Assembly (NCBI GenBank): GCA_948433295.1
Contig: CAOJDT010000011.1
Span: 1 to 36,356, forward strand
Direction of reading: 5' to 3'
Length of the DNA stretch: 36,356 nucleotides
From: an uncultured bacterium
GTDB lineage: Bacteria > Cyanobacteriota > Vampirovibrionia > Gastranaerophilales > Gastranaerophilaceae
Part shown: positions 16,706-23,632 of the stretch, piece after piece
How the letters are laid out: the number at the start of each line of letters is the position of its first letter
Position numbering within the stretch: the first letter of the stretch is position 1
The notes under the pieces: generated by a model
Told to the model about the DNA's origin: nothing
What the model saw: the letters and a program-made list of their open reading frames with translations, nothing else
Database searches by the model: none
Program-made: the position numbers and the translations under genes

Positions 16706-16901
16706 TGAATTCTATTCTGTAACCGAGGATTTTGGCAATCACATCGCACTTTTTCAACGATAAAGTTTCTCTTGAAAATTTACCGTTTAAGCTGCTACGC
16801 GTATATTTTTTACCGCTTGCTGCCGTCATTTTTTGTGCCAACTGTTCGACTGTTATCTGATTAAGAGCCAATAGAGGCTTAATATATTTTTGGTACATCA
16901 T
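16686..16901 (-). CDS. Small HTH-like DNA-binding protein
   Basis: This 71-residue protein's pattern (LLALNQITVEQLAQKM, then RSSLNGKFSRETLSLKKCDVIAKILGY) resembles a Cro/C1-type helix-turn-helix with a longer loop between helices 2 and 3. The first Met (16901) is followed directly by a second Met. TATAAT on this strand (16913-16908) lies 6 nt before ATG with no Shine-Dalgarno. The 3' end overlaps the TPR gene by 20 nt. The promoter overlaps the divergent promoter of the broken XRE gene at 16975, so the two may cross-regulate. Confidence 0.65.
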   Translation of the reverse strand: MMYQKYIKPLLALNQITVEQLAQKMTAASGKKYTRSSLNGKFSRETLSLKKCDVIAKILGYRIEFIKESKS

Positions 16902-16919
16902 TTTTCAATTATATTAGTA

Positions 16920-16968
16920 TTGACAAATAAGAAGAAATGTTTTATTATATGTCTCATATACGAGACAT
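16920..16968 (+). promoter_or_regulatory. Strong sigma-70 promoter with a palindromic operator
   Basis: TTGACA (16920-16925), a 17-nt spacer and TATTAT (16943-16948) are followed by ATGTCTC (16949-16955) and GAGACAT (16962-16968) with a 6-nt centre. The palindrome covers the expected transcription start, a classic repressor site for the XRE gene that follows. Confidence 0.7.
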
Positions 16969-16974
16969 TATATT

Positions 16975-17228
16975 ATGAAAAATAAAATGAATTTACATCA
17001 AAGTTTAGGACTGCTTATTAATCAGTTGCGGCGAAATAAAAAATTTTCCAAACTGCGCTTTCCAGACTGTCGGGAGTGGCTTATGGTACCATAACTGCTG
17101 TTGAACGTGGACAAGGTGACGTGAAATTATACACACTTATTAAACTTAGTCAGGCTTTGGATACAGATGTCATACAATTACTACAAATTGCTCAAAATGC
17201 GAAGCTTGATTTTTTATTAAGTCATTAA
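16975..17228 (+). pseudogene. XRE-family regulator broken by a 1-base deletion
   Basis: From ATG 16975 the frame reads MKNKMNLHQSLGLLINQLRR and then hits TAA at 17092-17094. In the -1 frame from about 17053 to TAA 17226-17228 the sequence continues as an XRE helix-turn-helix: ALSRLSGVAYGTITAVERG, then LIKLSQALDTDVIQLLQIAQ. Adding one A to AAA at 17050-17052 joins both parts into an 84-residue Cro/C1-type protein. The promoter and operator upstream are intact, so the damage is recent or is a sequencing or assembly error. No canonical slippery heptamer in the right frame was found, so programmed frameshifting is less likely. Confidence 0.8.
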
Positions 17229-17235
17229 CGTAGTA

Positions 17236-17264
17236 TTGAAATTTATAACAATCTTTGTTATAAT
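17236..17264 (+). promoter_or_regulatory. parDE promoter with operator between -35 and -10
   Basis: TTGAAA (17236-17241), a 17-nt spacer and TATAAT (17259-17264) are interlaced with a perfect 9-3-9 palindrome (TTATAACAA 17243-17251, TTGTTATAA 17255-17263). An antitoxin bound there would block RNA polymerase, the usual autoregulation of such modules. Confidence 0.75.
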
Positions 17265-17296
17265 ATAGATATATAATGTTATAAATGAGGTATTTT

Positions 17297-17533
17297 ATGA
17301 ACATATCTTTAACACCTACATTAGAAAAATTTGTGCAAGATAAGGTTGCATCTGGACTTTATAATTCAGTTAGCGAAGTTATTAGAGAGGCTTTGAGATT
17401 GCTTGCTTCCAAGGAAGGATTTTCTCAAGAAAGACTAATACAATTAAATAAAGATATTGAAGAAGGTTTGGATGATTCTGTAATTTTAGACGGACATTCA
17501 GCTATGGAAAATTTAATTAAAAAGTATGAATAA
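17297..17533 (+). CDS. parD: ParD-like antitoxin
   Basis: This 78-residue protein has a ribbon-helix-helix N-terminus (MNISLTPTLEKFVQDKV, then NSVSEVIREALRLL) and an acidic C-terminal tail that would wrap the toxin, as in ParD/CC2985-type antitoxins. An in-frame ATG at 17285 exists, but its bases form the GAGGT ribosome binding site for 17297, so 17297 is chosen. The stop overlaps the toxin start by 8 nt (translational coupling). The upstream promoter carries a perfect palindrome, consistent with self-repression. Confidence 0.88.
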   Translation: MNISLTPTLEKFVQDKVASGLYNSVSEVIREALRLLASKEGFSQERLIQLNKDIEEGLDDSVILDGHSAMENLIKKYE

Positions 17534-17828
17534 GTTAAAACTTGAAATTACGAGTAAAGCCTATAATGATATTGAAACAATTTCGGATTATATTGCTAAA
17601 GATAACAAAAATGCGGCAGTAAAATTTGTAAAATTGTTTTATAAGACATTTGAAACTTTATGCAAAAATCCTTATCTTGGAAAAACAAAAGAAGATTTTA
17701 CATATTTGGATGTAAAATTTTATGTTATGAAAAAGAATTATTTGATTATTTATAGAATAATTGATAACAAAACGCTAAGAATATTGAGAGTATTGACGAC
17801 TTATCAAGATATTTGTTCAATACTTTAG
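17526..17828 (+). CDS. parE: ParE/RelE-superfamily toxin
   Basis: This 100-residue protein has the compact ParE fold: helical hairpin (AYNDIETISDYIAKDN, KFVKLFYKTFETLCKNPYLGK) followed by beta strands (KFYVMKKNYLIIYRIIDNKTLRILRVLTTYQD). ParE toxins poison DNA gyrase, while relatives of the RelE branch cut mRNA at the ribosome; the conserved LGKTKED loop and overall length favour ParE. The gene overlaps its antitoxin and both seem intact, so the module is probably active. It converges with the 17833 gene with 4 nt between stops. Confidence 0.85.
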   Translation: MNKLKLEITSKAYNDIETISDYIAKDNKNAAVKFVKLFYKTFETLCKNPYLGKTKEDFTYLDVKFYVMKKNYLIIYRIIDNKTLRILRVLTTYQDICSIL

Positions 17829-17832
17829 TACC

Positions 17833-18237
17833 CTAATGAATCTGAAAAACGCACTTTGTACAGTGGGCTTTCGGATGAAGAACAAGATTATCTTCAAGGT
17901 CATACATTTTCGCAATCCTTGTGACCAACGGTGCGCCGCATTTCGGACACTTCAAACCGCCGGCACCGTTCAGGATAAGTTCTTTCAAACTCTCTAAAAT
18001 CGCGCCGTCTGCAAGATAATGCGTGTCAAAATCTTTTTCAAGTTTTTTAATCTCTTCAGGGTTACAGCGCAAGCCTTTTGCAAGATTCTGGCGTACAGTT
18101 ACAGGTAAAAAAAGCTCTTTACCTGCTTCTATTTCCTCGATAAGCGTAACATCAAGGTTGCACTTCATTGCAAGGCCTTTTGGTGAAAGTCCTAAGTCAT
18201 CTCTTCTTTTTTGTACAAATTGTGCTAAAGTAATCAT
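17833..18237 (-). CDS. XRE-type HTH protein with C-terminal zinc ribbon
   Basis: In this 134-residue protein, residues 1-65 form a Cro/C1-type helix-turn-helix (FVQKRRDDLGLSPKGLAMKC, then VTLIEEIEAGKELFLPV). The C-terminus has CPKC and CTKC pairs about 30 residues apart that make a zinc ribbon. This suggests a DNA-binding regulator with a second nucleic-acid or protein contact. No Shine-Dalgarno is present; TATAAT on this strand lies exactly 6 nt before ATG 18237, so the message is probably leaderless. Confidence 0.75.
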   Translation of the reverse strand: MITLAQFVQKRRDDLGLSPKGLAMKCNLDVTLIEEIEAGKELFLPVTVRQNLAKGLRCNPEEIKKLEKDFDTHYLADGAILESLKELILNGAGGLKCPKCGAPLVTRIAKMYDLEDNLVLHPKAHCTKCVFQIH

Positions 18238-18243
18238 AGTTTT

Positions 18244-18249
18244 ATTATA
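18244..18249 (-). promoter_or_regulatory. TATAAT -10 box 6 nt before the ATG (leaderless)
   Basis: Read on the minus strand, TATAAT is followed by AAAACT and ATG 18237, with no ribosome binding site. This is the same geometry as upstream of 13292 and of 16901. Confidence 0.55.
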
Positions 18250-18256
18250 TCACAAT

Positions 18257-18285
18257 AAAAAGCCCTTTTTTAAAAAGGGCTTTTT
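18257..18285 (-). terminator. Intrinsic terminator
   Basis: AAAAAGCCC (18257-18265) pairs with GGGCTTTTT (18277-18285), with flanking T and A runs extending the stem inward. It lies 8 nt after the stop of the 18293 gene and ends that transcript. Confidence 0.85.
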
Positions 18286-18292
18286 ATATTTG

Positions 18293-19168
18293 TTATTTTT
18301 CAATGATTTCGTCTTCAATGTCTTTTGATTTAACTGCAATATCGGTATATTTGTATTCAGCGTTATTAAAGTTTACGTTCTTAACGCTTTTTGGCTGTTC
18401 GCCTTTGACCATATAACCGATTTTTCTTGCGTAATTGTCATCGTCGATTTTATAGCGCCAAACCGTATCAGGGTCGATTTTTTGCATGTAATAACCGTAT
18501 GTTTTCCAGTCTTTGTCGTCGTTTGTAGGGTGTTGAAGGTCTCTTGGAATTTCTAATTTAATCAAAAGGTTTCCGTCCTGAGTTGCCATTTTGCGTAATC
18601 TCAAAGGCGATTCGTTTTTACCTTCGATGTAACCCATTTCTTCATCATCCCAGGCAATTGATTTTGCGTCAAAGACCATTTCTGATTTTGATGAACGGTC
18701 TAAATTAAGGCTGTCTTTTAAAAGTTGTGCGTTATAAGAATCAAACCATTCTTCATTAGTAATAATTTTTCCGTCGCCCGAGTCCACACCAAGCACATCC
18801 CATTTTTCTCTGATAATAGGTGATACAGGTGAATCGTAACCGGGTTTAATCATAATTGTATCAACGGTATTTGTACCCGGAATAGTGTCTAATACATAGA
18901 TATATTCTTTTTCATATTTATCTTTGTCAGGATTTACCGTATTTTCGTGGTAAGTGTGTACGTCCAAATCTTTTTCGCAAGATGTTAATGATCCGCCTGC
19001 CAAAAGTGCTGTCAATGCTAAGGCTTTGGTCGCGTTTGTCATTGAACGGTTTGAAACTTTTGAGTATGACTGTTCGTTTGGTTCACTATTTTTGGCAGAT
19101 TTGTTGCTGCTTTTTTTGTTAAATAATCCGTTAAAATTTAAGCTGTTATCTATTGCATTAATTCTCAT
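18293..19168 (-). CDS. Lipoprotein-like protein with an unusual N-terminal extension
   Basis: This 291-residue protein starts with MRINAIDNSLNFNGLF and a Ser/Asn/Lys-rich linker, and only then has a hydrophobic stretch and lipobox-like sequence ALLAGGSLTSCEKD (Cys64). The rest is an acidic soluble domain of no recognised family. If Cys64 is lipidated, the signal is preceded by about 45 extra residues, which is unusual; ATG codons at Met43 (SMTNATKAL) could be the real start of a normal lipoprotein. A GGAGG site supports the start at 19168. Ser-Cys-Glu-Lys after the lipobox resembles gut Bacteroidetes lipoproteins. It is monocistronic, with its own terminator. Confidence 0.65.
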   Translation of the reverse strand: MRINAIDNSLNFNGLFNKKSSNKSAKNSEPNEQSYSKVSNRSMTNATKALALTALLAGGSLTSCEKDLDVHTYHENTVNPDKDKYEKEYIYVLDTIPGTNTVDTIMIKPGYDSPVSPIIREKWDVLGVDSGDGKIITNEEWFDSYNAQLLKDSLNLDRSSKSEMVFDAKSIAWDDEEMGYIEGKNESPLRLRKMATQDGNLLIKLEIPRDLQHPTNDDKDWKTYGYYMQKIDPDTVWRYKIDDDNYARKIGYMVKGEQPKSVKNVNFNNAEYKYTDIAVKSKDIEDEIIEK

Positions 19169-19204
19169 GAATCATAGCCTCCGTTTATTATTACTGGTTA
19201 GATT

Positions 19205-19259
19205 AAAAAAGAACATATTTTTTTTTGCCGATTTAGCCTTCAAAAACATGTTCTTTTTT
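19205..19259 (-). terminator. Probable recA terminator
   Basis: A perfect 12-bp stem (AAAAAAGAACAT 19205-19216, ATGTTCTTTTTT 19248-19259) with a 31-nt loop lies 22 nt after the recA stop. On the minus strand it ends in a T-run. The loop is longer than usual. Confidence 0.6.
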
Positions 19260-19280
19260 ATAAATCTTTACATTTAGGTT

Positions 19281-20303
19281 TTACTGTGCAAGTTTTTCTC
19301 TGACGAGTGATTCAACTTGATTTAAGATATCAGGGTTTTCCGTTAAGAAATCTCTTGCCTTGTCGCGACCCTGACCGAGTTTTTCTTCATTAAAGCTGAA
19401 CCAAGAACCTGCTTTTTTCACGATATCAAGGTTAACCGCAACATCAAGGATGTTTCCTACTTTACAGATACCTTTACCGAAGATAATGTCAAATTCGGCA
19501 GTTCTGAAAGGAGGTGCAACTTTGTTTTTCAAAACTCTTACTCTTACGTGGTTTCCGACATCGCCGTCATCACCTTTAACACCTTCCGTACGTTTAATTT
19601 CCATACGAACGGAAGCGTAATATTTAAGAGCGTTACCACCGGTAGTTGTCTCAGGGTTTCCGTACATAACACCGATTTTCATACGTAACTGGTTGATGAA
19701 AATAACAGTGGTATTTGTTTTTCCGATTACACCTGTAAGTTTTCTCAAAGCTTTTGACATCAAACGAGCCTGAAGTCCCATTTGTTGGTCTTCCATAGAA
19801 CCTTCGATTTCGGCTTTTGGAACGAGTGCCGCAACAGAGTCGACAACAACAACGTCAACGGCGCCCGAGCGAACAAGTTCTTCCGTGATATCAAGTGCCT
19901 GTTCGCCTGTATCCGGTTGAGAAATTAAAAGGTCGTCAACTTTAACACCTAATGCTCTTGCATATTCAGGGTCAAGTGCGTGTTCGGCGTCAACGAAAGC
20001 TGCAATTCCGCCTTTTTTCTGGCATTCTGCAACGATATGTTGTGCGAGAGTTGTTTTACCGGAACTTTCAGGGCCGTAAATTTCAATAATACGACCGCGC
20101 GGAATACCTCCTATGCCGAGTGCTACGTCAAGGGCTAAGGCACCTGTCGGAATTGCATCTACATTAACGGTAGTTTTATCGCCCAATTTCATAATTGAAC
20201 CTTTACCGAAATCTTTTTCAATTTTTTCTATTGCAAGTTTTAAAGCTTTATTTCTTTCTTCTGATGGAGAAAGTGAAGCTGTATCTTTTTCCTTAGTTGC
20301 CAT
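19281..20303 (-). CDS. recA: Recombinase RecA
   Basis: RecA is the DNA strand-exchange ATPase of homologous recombination and SOS induction. It has 340 residues from ATG 20303; a TTG two codons earlier extends the frame but AAGGG lies at proper distance from 20303. Visible are the Walker A motif GPESSGKTT, the MAW region [15 protein letters not shown], Walker [11 protein letters not shown], loop L1/L2 regions ([34 protein letters not shown]), and the C-terminal [12 protein letters not shown]. It is full length, with no intein. It follows a MerR/coiled-coil gene by about 24 nt in the same transcript. Confidence 0.98.
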   Translation of the reverse strand: MATKEKDTASLSPSEERNKALKLAIEKIEKDFGKGSIMKLGDKTTVNVDAIPTGALALDVALGIGGIPRGRIIEIYGPESSGKTTLAQHIVAECQKKGGIAAFVDAEHALDPEYARALGVKVDDLLISQPDTGEQALDITEELVRSGAVDVVVVDSVAALVPKAEIEGSMEDQQMGLQARLMSKALRKLTGVIGKTNTTVIFINQLRMKIGVMYGNPETTTGGNALKYYASVRMEIKRTEGVKGDDGDVGNHVRVRVLKNKVAPPFRTAEFDIIFGKGICKVGNILDVAVNLDIVKKAGSWFSFNEEKLGQGRDKARDFLTENPDILNQVESLVREKLAQ

Positions 20304-20327
20304 TTCCAATCCCTTATTTTTTAACCG

Positions 20328-20825
20328 CTATTCCCAAACGTTGCGGCTTTTCTTTTTATATAATCCCAGACCTACAGGTTTATACGAACTCAAATCATTT
20401 TTGAGTTGATAAACTTCTTTGTTAAGGTCAACGATTTTTTGTCTCAAAGTTTCGTTGTCGGTTTTGCATCTGATTAATTCAACAACGACTTCATCCATGC
20501 CTTCAAGTTTTTCGTCAATAACTTTAGCGATTTTGTCGCTGAGTTTATTTTCCATTTCCTGCAAGGATGAAAGTATATTTTGAATAACAGTAGGAGCTTT
20601 TTCAGCCGATTTTACGGCAGGCATCGCTACAGGTTTCTTATGAGTCTGAACTTTCTTCAGGCTTTTAACTTCTTCATAAGAAAAGTAAGTTTGTCCTTTG
20701 CTATTTTTTCTCGGCAAGATAGAAGCTTTTTTACAAAGTTCAACAATTTCTTTGTTGTCAGTGTTTAAAATTGCTCTTACTTCTTGCGGTGATAATGTTT
20801 TTTCTTTAATTGCTTCTTTCAACAT
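20328..20825 (-). CDS. MerR-type HTH plus coiled-coil protein, upstream of recA
   Basis: This 165-residue protein has an N-terminal winged-helix-like region (LSPQEVRAILNTDNKEIVELCKK, with GQTYFSYEEVKSL later) that resembles the MerR/excisionase fold. A linker is followed by a long coiled coil (about 85-150, LQEMENKLSDKIAKVIDEKLE) and a basic tail. It may be a transcription or nucleoid-associated factor. It is cotranscribed with recA but no direct role in recombination is shown. A GAGGGG site lies about 11 nt before ATG 20825, slightly far. Confidence 0.65.
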   Translation of the reverse strand: MLKEAIKEKTLSPQEVRAILNTDNKEIVELCKKASILPRKNSKGQTYFSYEEVKSLKKVQTHKKPVAMPAVKSAEKAPTVIQNILSSLQEMENKLSDKIAKVIDEKLEGMDEVVVELIRCKTDNETLRQKIVDLNKEVYQLKNDLSSYKPVGLGLYKKKSRNVWE

Positions 20826-20949
20826 ATGTATAAATATCCCCTCAAAGCTTTCCCAACACTATTGTATTTTATTCGTAAAAAAAAAACAAATAATTTTTGA
20901 ATGTTGTAACACTACTTAATAAAAATTTTATGATACAATGGAATCAAAT

Positions 20950-21345
20950 AAAGCAGTCGGATAATCGCGCATTACATAATTGTGTGAAAGCAGCGGCGGC
21001 TTGCGAGAGTAAGCCAAATCCGCACATACAAGACAGGATGTGAGGAAAGTCCGTGCATTCAAGGACAGATTGCCGGAGAAACTCCGGACGGTGTGAACCG
21101 GTGGATAGGACCACAGAAAACATACAGCCGATGGACGAAAGTCACAGGCAATGGTGCAACGGCGAGGTAAGAGCTCACCGACGATATTGAGAAATATCGG
21201 TCAGGCAACCCCCAATCGAATGCAAGATTGAATTGAAGGTTATAAAGGCTGTCCGCCTACTTCTAACAAATCGCTAGAGATTGGAAGCAATTCCAATACC
21301 AGACAGATGATTATCTAAAACAGAACACGGCTTACGGGCTGCTTT
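20950..21345 (+). ncRNA. rnpB: RNase P RNA (M1, type A)
   Basis: This is the catalytic RNA of RNase P, which matures tRNA 5' ends. Diagnostic conserved words are present: GAGGAAAGTCC (about 21040-21050), GGTGTGAACCGG, ACAGAAAACATACAGCCGATGG, GGTAAGAGCTCACCG, and near the 3' end ACAGAACACGGCTTACGG. The ends pair (AAAGCAG at 20950-20956 with CTGCTTT at 21339-21345), which sets the boundaries to within a few bases. A T-run follows and likely serves as terminator. A TACAAT box at 20934-20939 is the probable -10. It is divergent from the recA-linked gene. Confidence 0.95.
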
Positions 21346-21355
21346 ATTTTTTATA

Positions 21356-21481
21356 TTGAAAGTTTGTGAAAAATAGTTTATAATAATACCTGAGCGCGAG
21401 CGAGCAAGAAGCCGCTTAACCCTGACACTAAATGCAGGGAAGCACGCGTAAAGAAAAAAGAAAAGAATGGAGGTTGAAACA
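21356..21481 (+). promoter_or_regulatory. Consensus promoter and 90-nt structured leader of prepilin gene 1
   Basis: TTGAAA (21356-21361), a 17-nt spacer and TATAAT (21379-21384) give a start near 21391. The leader that follows is the only GC-rich stretch here and has GC-rich words (GAGCGCGAGCGAGC, CACGCG) and a CCCTG/CAGGG hairpin (about 21420-21440). It then has an A-rich run and GGAGG about 8 nt before ATG 21482. It matches no riboswitch I know. Confidence 0.65.
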
Positions 21482-22226
21482 ATGACAGCATCTTTAAAAC
21501 GGGGGGGGGGGCAAATCCGCTTATAGCCTAGCTTTCACCCTAGCGGAAGTTTTAATTACTTTAGGAGTTATAGGAATTGTGGCGGCAATGACATTGCCTG
21601 CGCTTATTCAAAATCATCGTCGCGGAGTTGCTGAGACCGCGCTTAAAAAGTTTTACACTAATATGAATCAGGCGATTAATTTATCCGTTGTGGATAACGG
21701 CGACAAAAAATCCTGGACAATGGCTAAGGATAATACTTTAAATGAAGCCGAACTTTTTTATAATAGATATTTTAAAAAATATTTAAAAACTTTGAAAGCT
21801 GAGCCGTCTGATGTTCAAGTTAATAAAAATGGTACTATTGTGAAGGCTTTTACTATTTTCTTTGCGGATGGTTCTGCAGATGCAATGTATTATCATGCTA
21901 AAGATCATTTTTATTGTATAAATGCTAAAGATTTAAAGAATTTTGAGCAAAAGAACGGAACAACTTGTTTTAAATTCGGTTTTTATACCAGTCCTGCCGA
22001 TTTTAATTTTGATACTACCACTTATTCTGCAAGAAATTTTTTAAATAAAGGTTTAGAACCTTATGTTAATAACGACATAAGAGACGGAGAAGGAAACAGA
22101 GTGTCAGATGATGACGGAAATTCAATTAGGACAACGGAAAAAGATCTTTACGCTCAAAAGTGCTACGCTAAGATAATTCAACTTAACGGATGGCGTATTC
22201 CTAAAGATTATCCGTTGAAGTTTTAA
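21482..22226 (+). CDS. Prepilin-like protein, frame-shifted by a poly-G tract (phase OFF)
   Basis: A consensus promoter and GGAGG site mark ATG 21482. The frame reads MTASLKR, then G11 (21501-21511), and as written stops after 14 codons. With 10 (or 13) G it continues as GGGKSAYSLA then FTLAEVLITLGVIGIVAAMTLPALI and a ~220-residue pseudopilin body with three or four Cys and a QLNGWRIPKDYP end, 247 residues in all. FTLAE is the prepilin peptidase motif with the conserved Glu5; Ala rather than Gly precedes Phe1. The apparent start at 21579 lies inside the membrane helix and cannot be real. The protein would join a type IV pilus or type II secretion pseudopilus. Slipped-strand phase variation is inferred; an assembly miscount is the alternative. 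Confidence 0.8.
21501..21511 (+). repeat. Poly-G tract (11 G) in the start of prepilin gene 1
   Basis: An uninterrupted run of 11 G in an otherwise AT-rich genome, 6 codons after the ATG. Only one of three tract lengths (10, 13 and so on) keeps the prepilin frame; 11 and 12 both lead to early stops. Confidence 0.9.
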
Positions 22227-22287
22227 AAAATGTTAAAGTTTTTTTAAAAAATAGCCATTTGGCGGTTTGCTTTTTTAGAATTATTTG

Positions 22288-22367
22288 TTAGAATATAAAT
22301 TGTACACAGCTATAATTGTGTTTTGCATACTTGACTTTTTGCGGCACCTCCTGCCGCATTTTTTTGC
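22288..22367 (+). ncRNA. Possible small RNA with a CCTCC-loop hairpin, or just a terminator
   Basis: TTAGAA (22288-22293), a 17-nt spacer and TATAAT (22311-22316) could start a ~45-nt RNA at about 22323. It would end at a clean terminator: GCGGCA (22341-22346), loop CCTCC, TGCCGC (22352-22357) and seven T. The loop is complementary to GGAGG ribosome binding sites such as that of the adjacent prepilin gene. The hairpin may equally be only the terminator of that gene. The rest of the gap 22227-22476 holds nothing coding. Confidence 0.35.
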
Positions 22368-22399
22368 CGGGGTGGACGGCCCCCCCGAACATCGCGGCA

Positions 22400-22439
22400 A
22401 AAAAAGGGGATGAAACTAGTTCCATCCTCTTTTTTTTTT
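22400..22439. terminator. Bidirectional terminator
   Basis: A 13-bp stem with one mismatch and one G-T pair (22405-22417 / 22418-22430, centred on ACTAGT) is flanked by an A-run and a T-run, so it works on both strands. It is the likely end of the mfd/prsA-like transcript. A further 11-bp repeat (22359-22369 / 22395-22405) nests beside it. Confidence 0.75.
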
Positions 22440-22476
22440 ATGTTTATTTTATTGTTTTTATTGCTGTGATTATAAA

Positions 22477-23613
22477 TTATTTCTTTTTTTGTTCAACAGC
22501 TTCTTTAGCTTTTTCGCCGCTTTGTTTCATTTCTGTTTGGAGCGATTCTTTAATAGCTTGCGGATCATATTCTTTGTTTACGTATTCGATAGTTGCATTT
22601 TTCTTCAAAGATTCAACGAGATTGTCGATTGATTCAAGTTGTTTTTGATTTTCCATGAAACCTTTGATATCGTTTTTAACTTTTTCGTAAGGTTGTTGAC
22701 CTGCAGCCATTTTATCCGTAACCATGATGATATGGTAGCCGAATTGAGTTTTTACAACATCTGAAACAGTGTTAGGTTTCATTGAGAATGCAGCTTTAGA
22801 AAATTCAGGAACCATTTCCGGTGCTGCAAAGAAGCCTAAGTCTCCGCCTTTTACTGCTGTTGTTGTATCGTCAGAATTTTCTTTAGCGAGTTTTGCGAAT
22901 TGAGACGGGTCTTGTTTTGCTTCAACTGCTAATTTTTCTGCTTTAGCGATTCTTGCGGAGATTTCTTCGTCAACTTTTTTCTTAATTTCTTCTTGAGAAA
23001 GTTTTTCGTTTGCTTTGTCAGAAGTGATTACTTCTTCAATTTCTTCAGGAACGACAGAAATAAGGATATGAGAAGCTCTTACTTTATCAGGATATTTGAA
23101 TTGGGCGATGTTATCGTTGTAATATTTTTTTGTATCTGCGTCAGAAACAGTGCTGTTGCCTAGTTCTTTAGCAAGTTTTCTCATTTTAACTTCTTCTGTC
23201 AAATCTTTTTTGAATTGAGCAGTAGTTATGCCGTTTTGTTTAAGTAACTGGTTGAGTTGTTCTTTAGAACCTACTTTGTCAACGATTTCTTTAATTGCGT
23301 TGTCAACGTCTTCGTTAGTAACTTTGATGCCGCGTTTTTGGATTTCCTGATTAAGAAGTTCTCTTACTATGAGTTCTTGAACAACTTTATCTTTAATTAA
23401 ATAATACAAAAAGCTGTTTTTACCATCTTTTATATTAATACCGAGTTGAGACATCATACCGCCTTGAGCAGACTGATTGAATTTTTCATCAAACTGACCT
23501 TGGGTAATATTTTGTCCGTTTACTTTAATAATAGTCTGAGCTGATTTAATACCGCAGCCTGTGAACAAAATTGCTGATAATGCAACGGTTGCAAGTAATT
23601 TTTTTCCTTTCAT
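22477..23613 (-). CDS. PrsA/SurA-like peptidyl-prolyl isomerase lipoprotein
   Basis: This 378-residue protein has a lipoprotein signal (ILFTGC, Cys20) and a SurA-type N-terminal helical domain (about 28-150, FDEKFNQSAQGG and following). A parvulin PpiC domain follows (about 180-300, RASHILISVV, then GGDLGFFAAPEMVPEFSKAAF and TQFGYHIIMV), and the C-terminal tail is charged. It would be a membrane-attached periplasmic chaperone that helps exported proteins fold. It follows mfd by 19 nt and is probably cotranscribed with it. The domain has an insertion rich in Glu/Lys between strand 1 and the rest of PpiC (EEVITSDKANEKLSQEEIKKK), unusual in length. Confidence 0.9.
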   Translation of the reverse strand: MKGKKLLATVALSAILFTGCGIKSAQTIIKVNGQNITQGQFDEKFNQSAQGGMMSQLGINIKDGKNSFLYYLIKDKVVQELIVRELLNQEIQKRGIKVTNEDVDNAIKEIVDKVGSKEQLNQLLKQNGITTAQFKKDLTEEVKMRKLAKELGNSTVSDADTKKYYNDNIAQFKYPDKVRASHILISVVPEEIEEVITSDKANEKLSQEEIKKKVDEEISARIAKAEKLAVEAKQDPSQFAKLAKENSDDTTTAVKGGDLGFFAAPEMVPEFSKAAFSMKPNTVSDVVKTQFGYHIIMVTDKMAAGQQPYEKVKNDIKGFMENQKQLESIDNLVESLKKNATIEYVNKEYDPQAIKESLQTEMKQSGEKAKEAVEQKKK

Positions 23614-23632
23614 AAACTCTCTCTTTCTTTGG

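Noticed and set aside
17030-17060. Programmed -1 frameshift in the XRE gene
   Set aside because: No X-XXY-YYZ heptamer lies in the correct frame and no downstream stimulator was seen; a missing A explains the data more simply.
21391-21481. c-di-GMP or other known riboswitch in the prepilin leader
   Set aside because: The conserved bases of GEMM-I/II, preQ1, SAM and similar classes were looked for and are not present.
21579-22226. Open frame beginning at ATG 21579 taken as the real prepilin gene
   Set aside because: The start would fall inside the hydrophobic helix, removing the FTLAE motif, and has no ribosome binding site; the true start is 21482 with a shifted frame.
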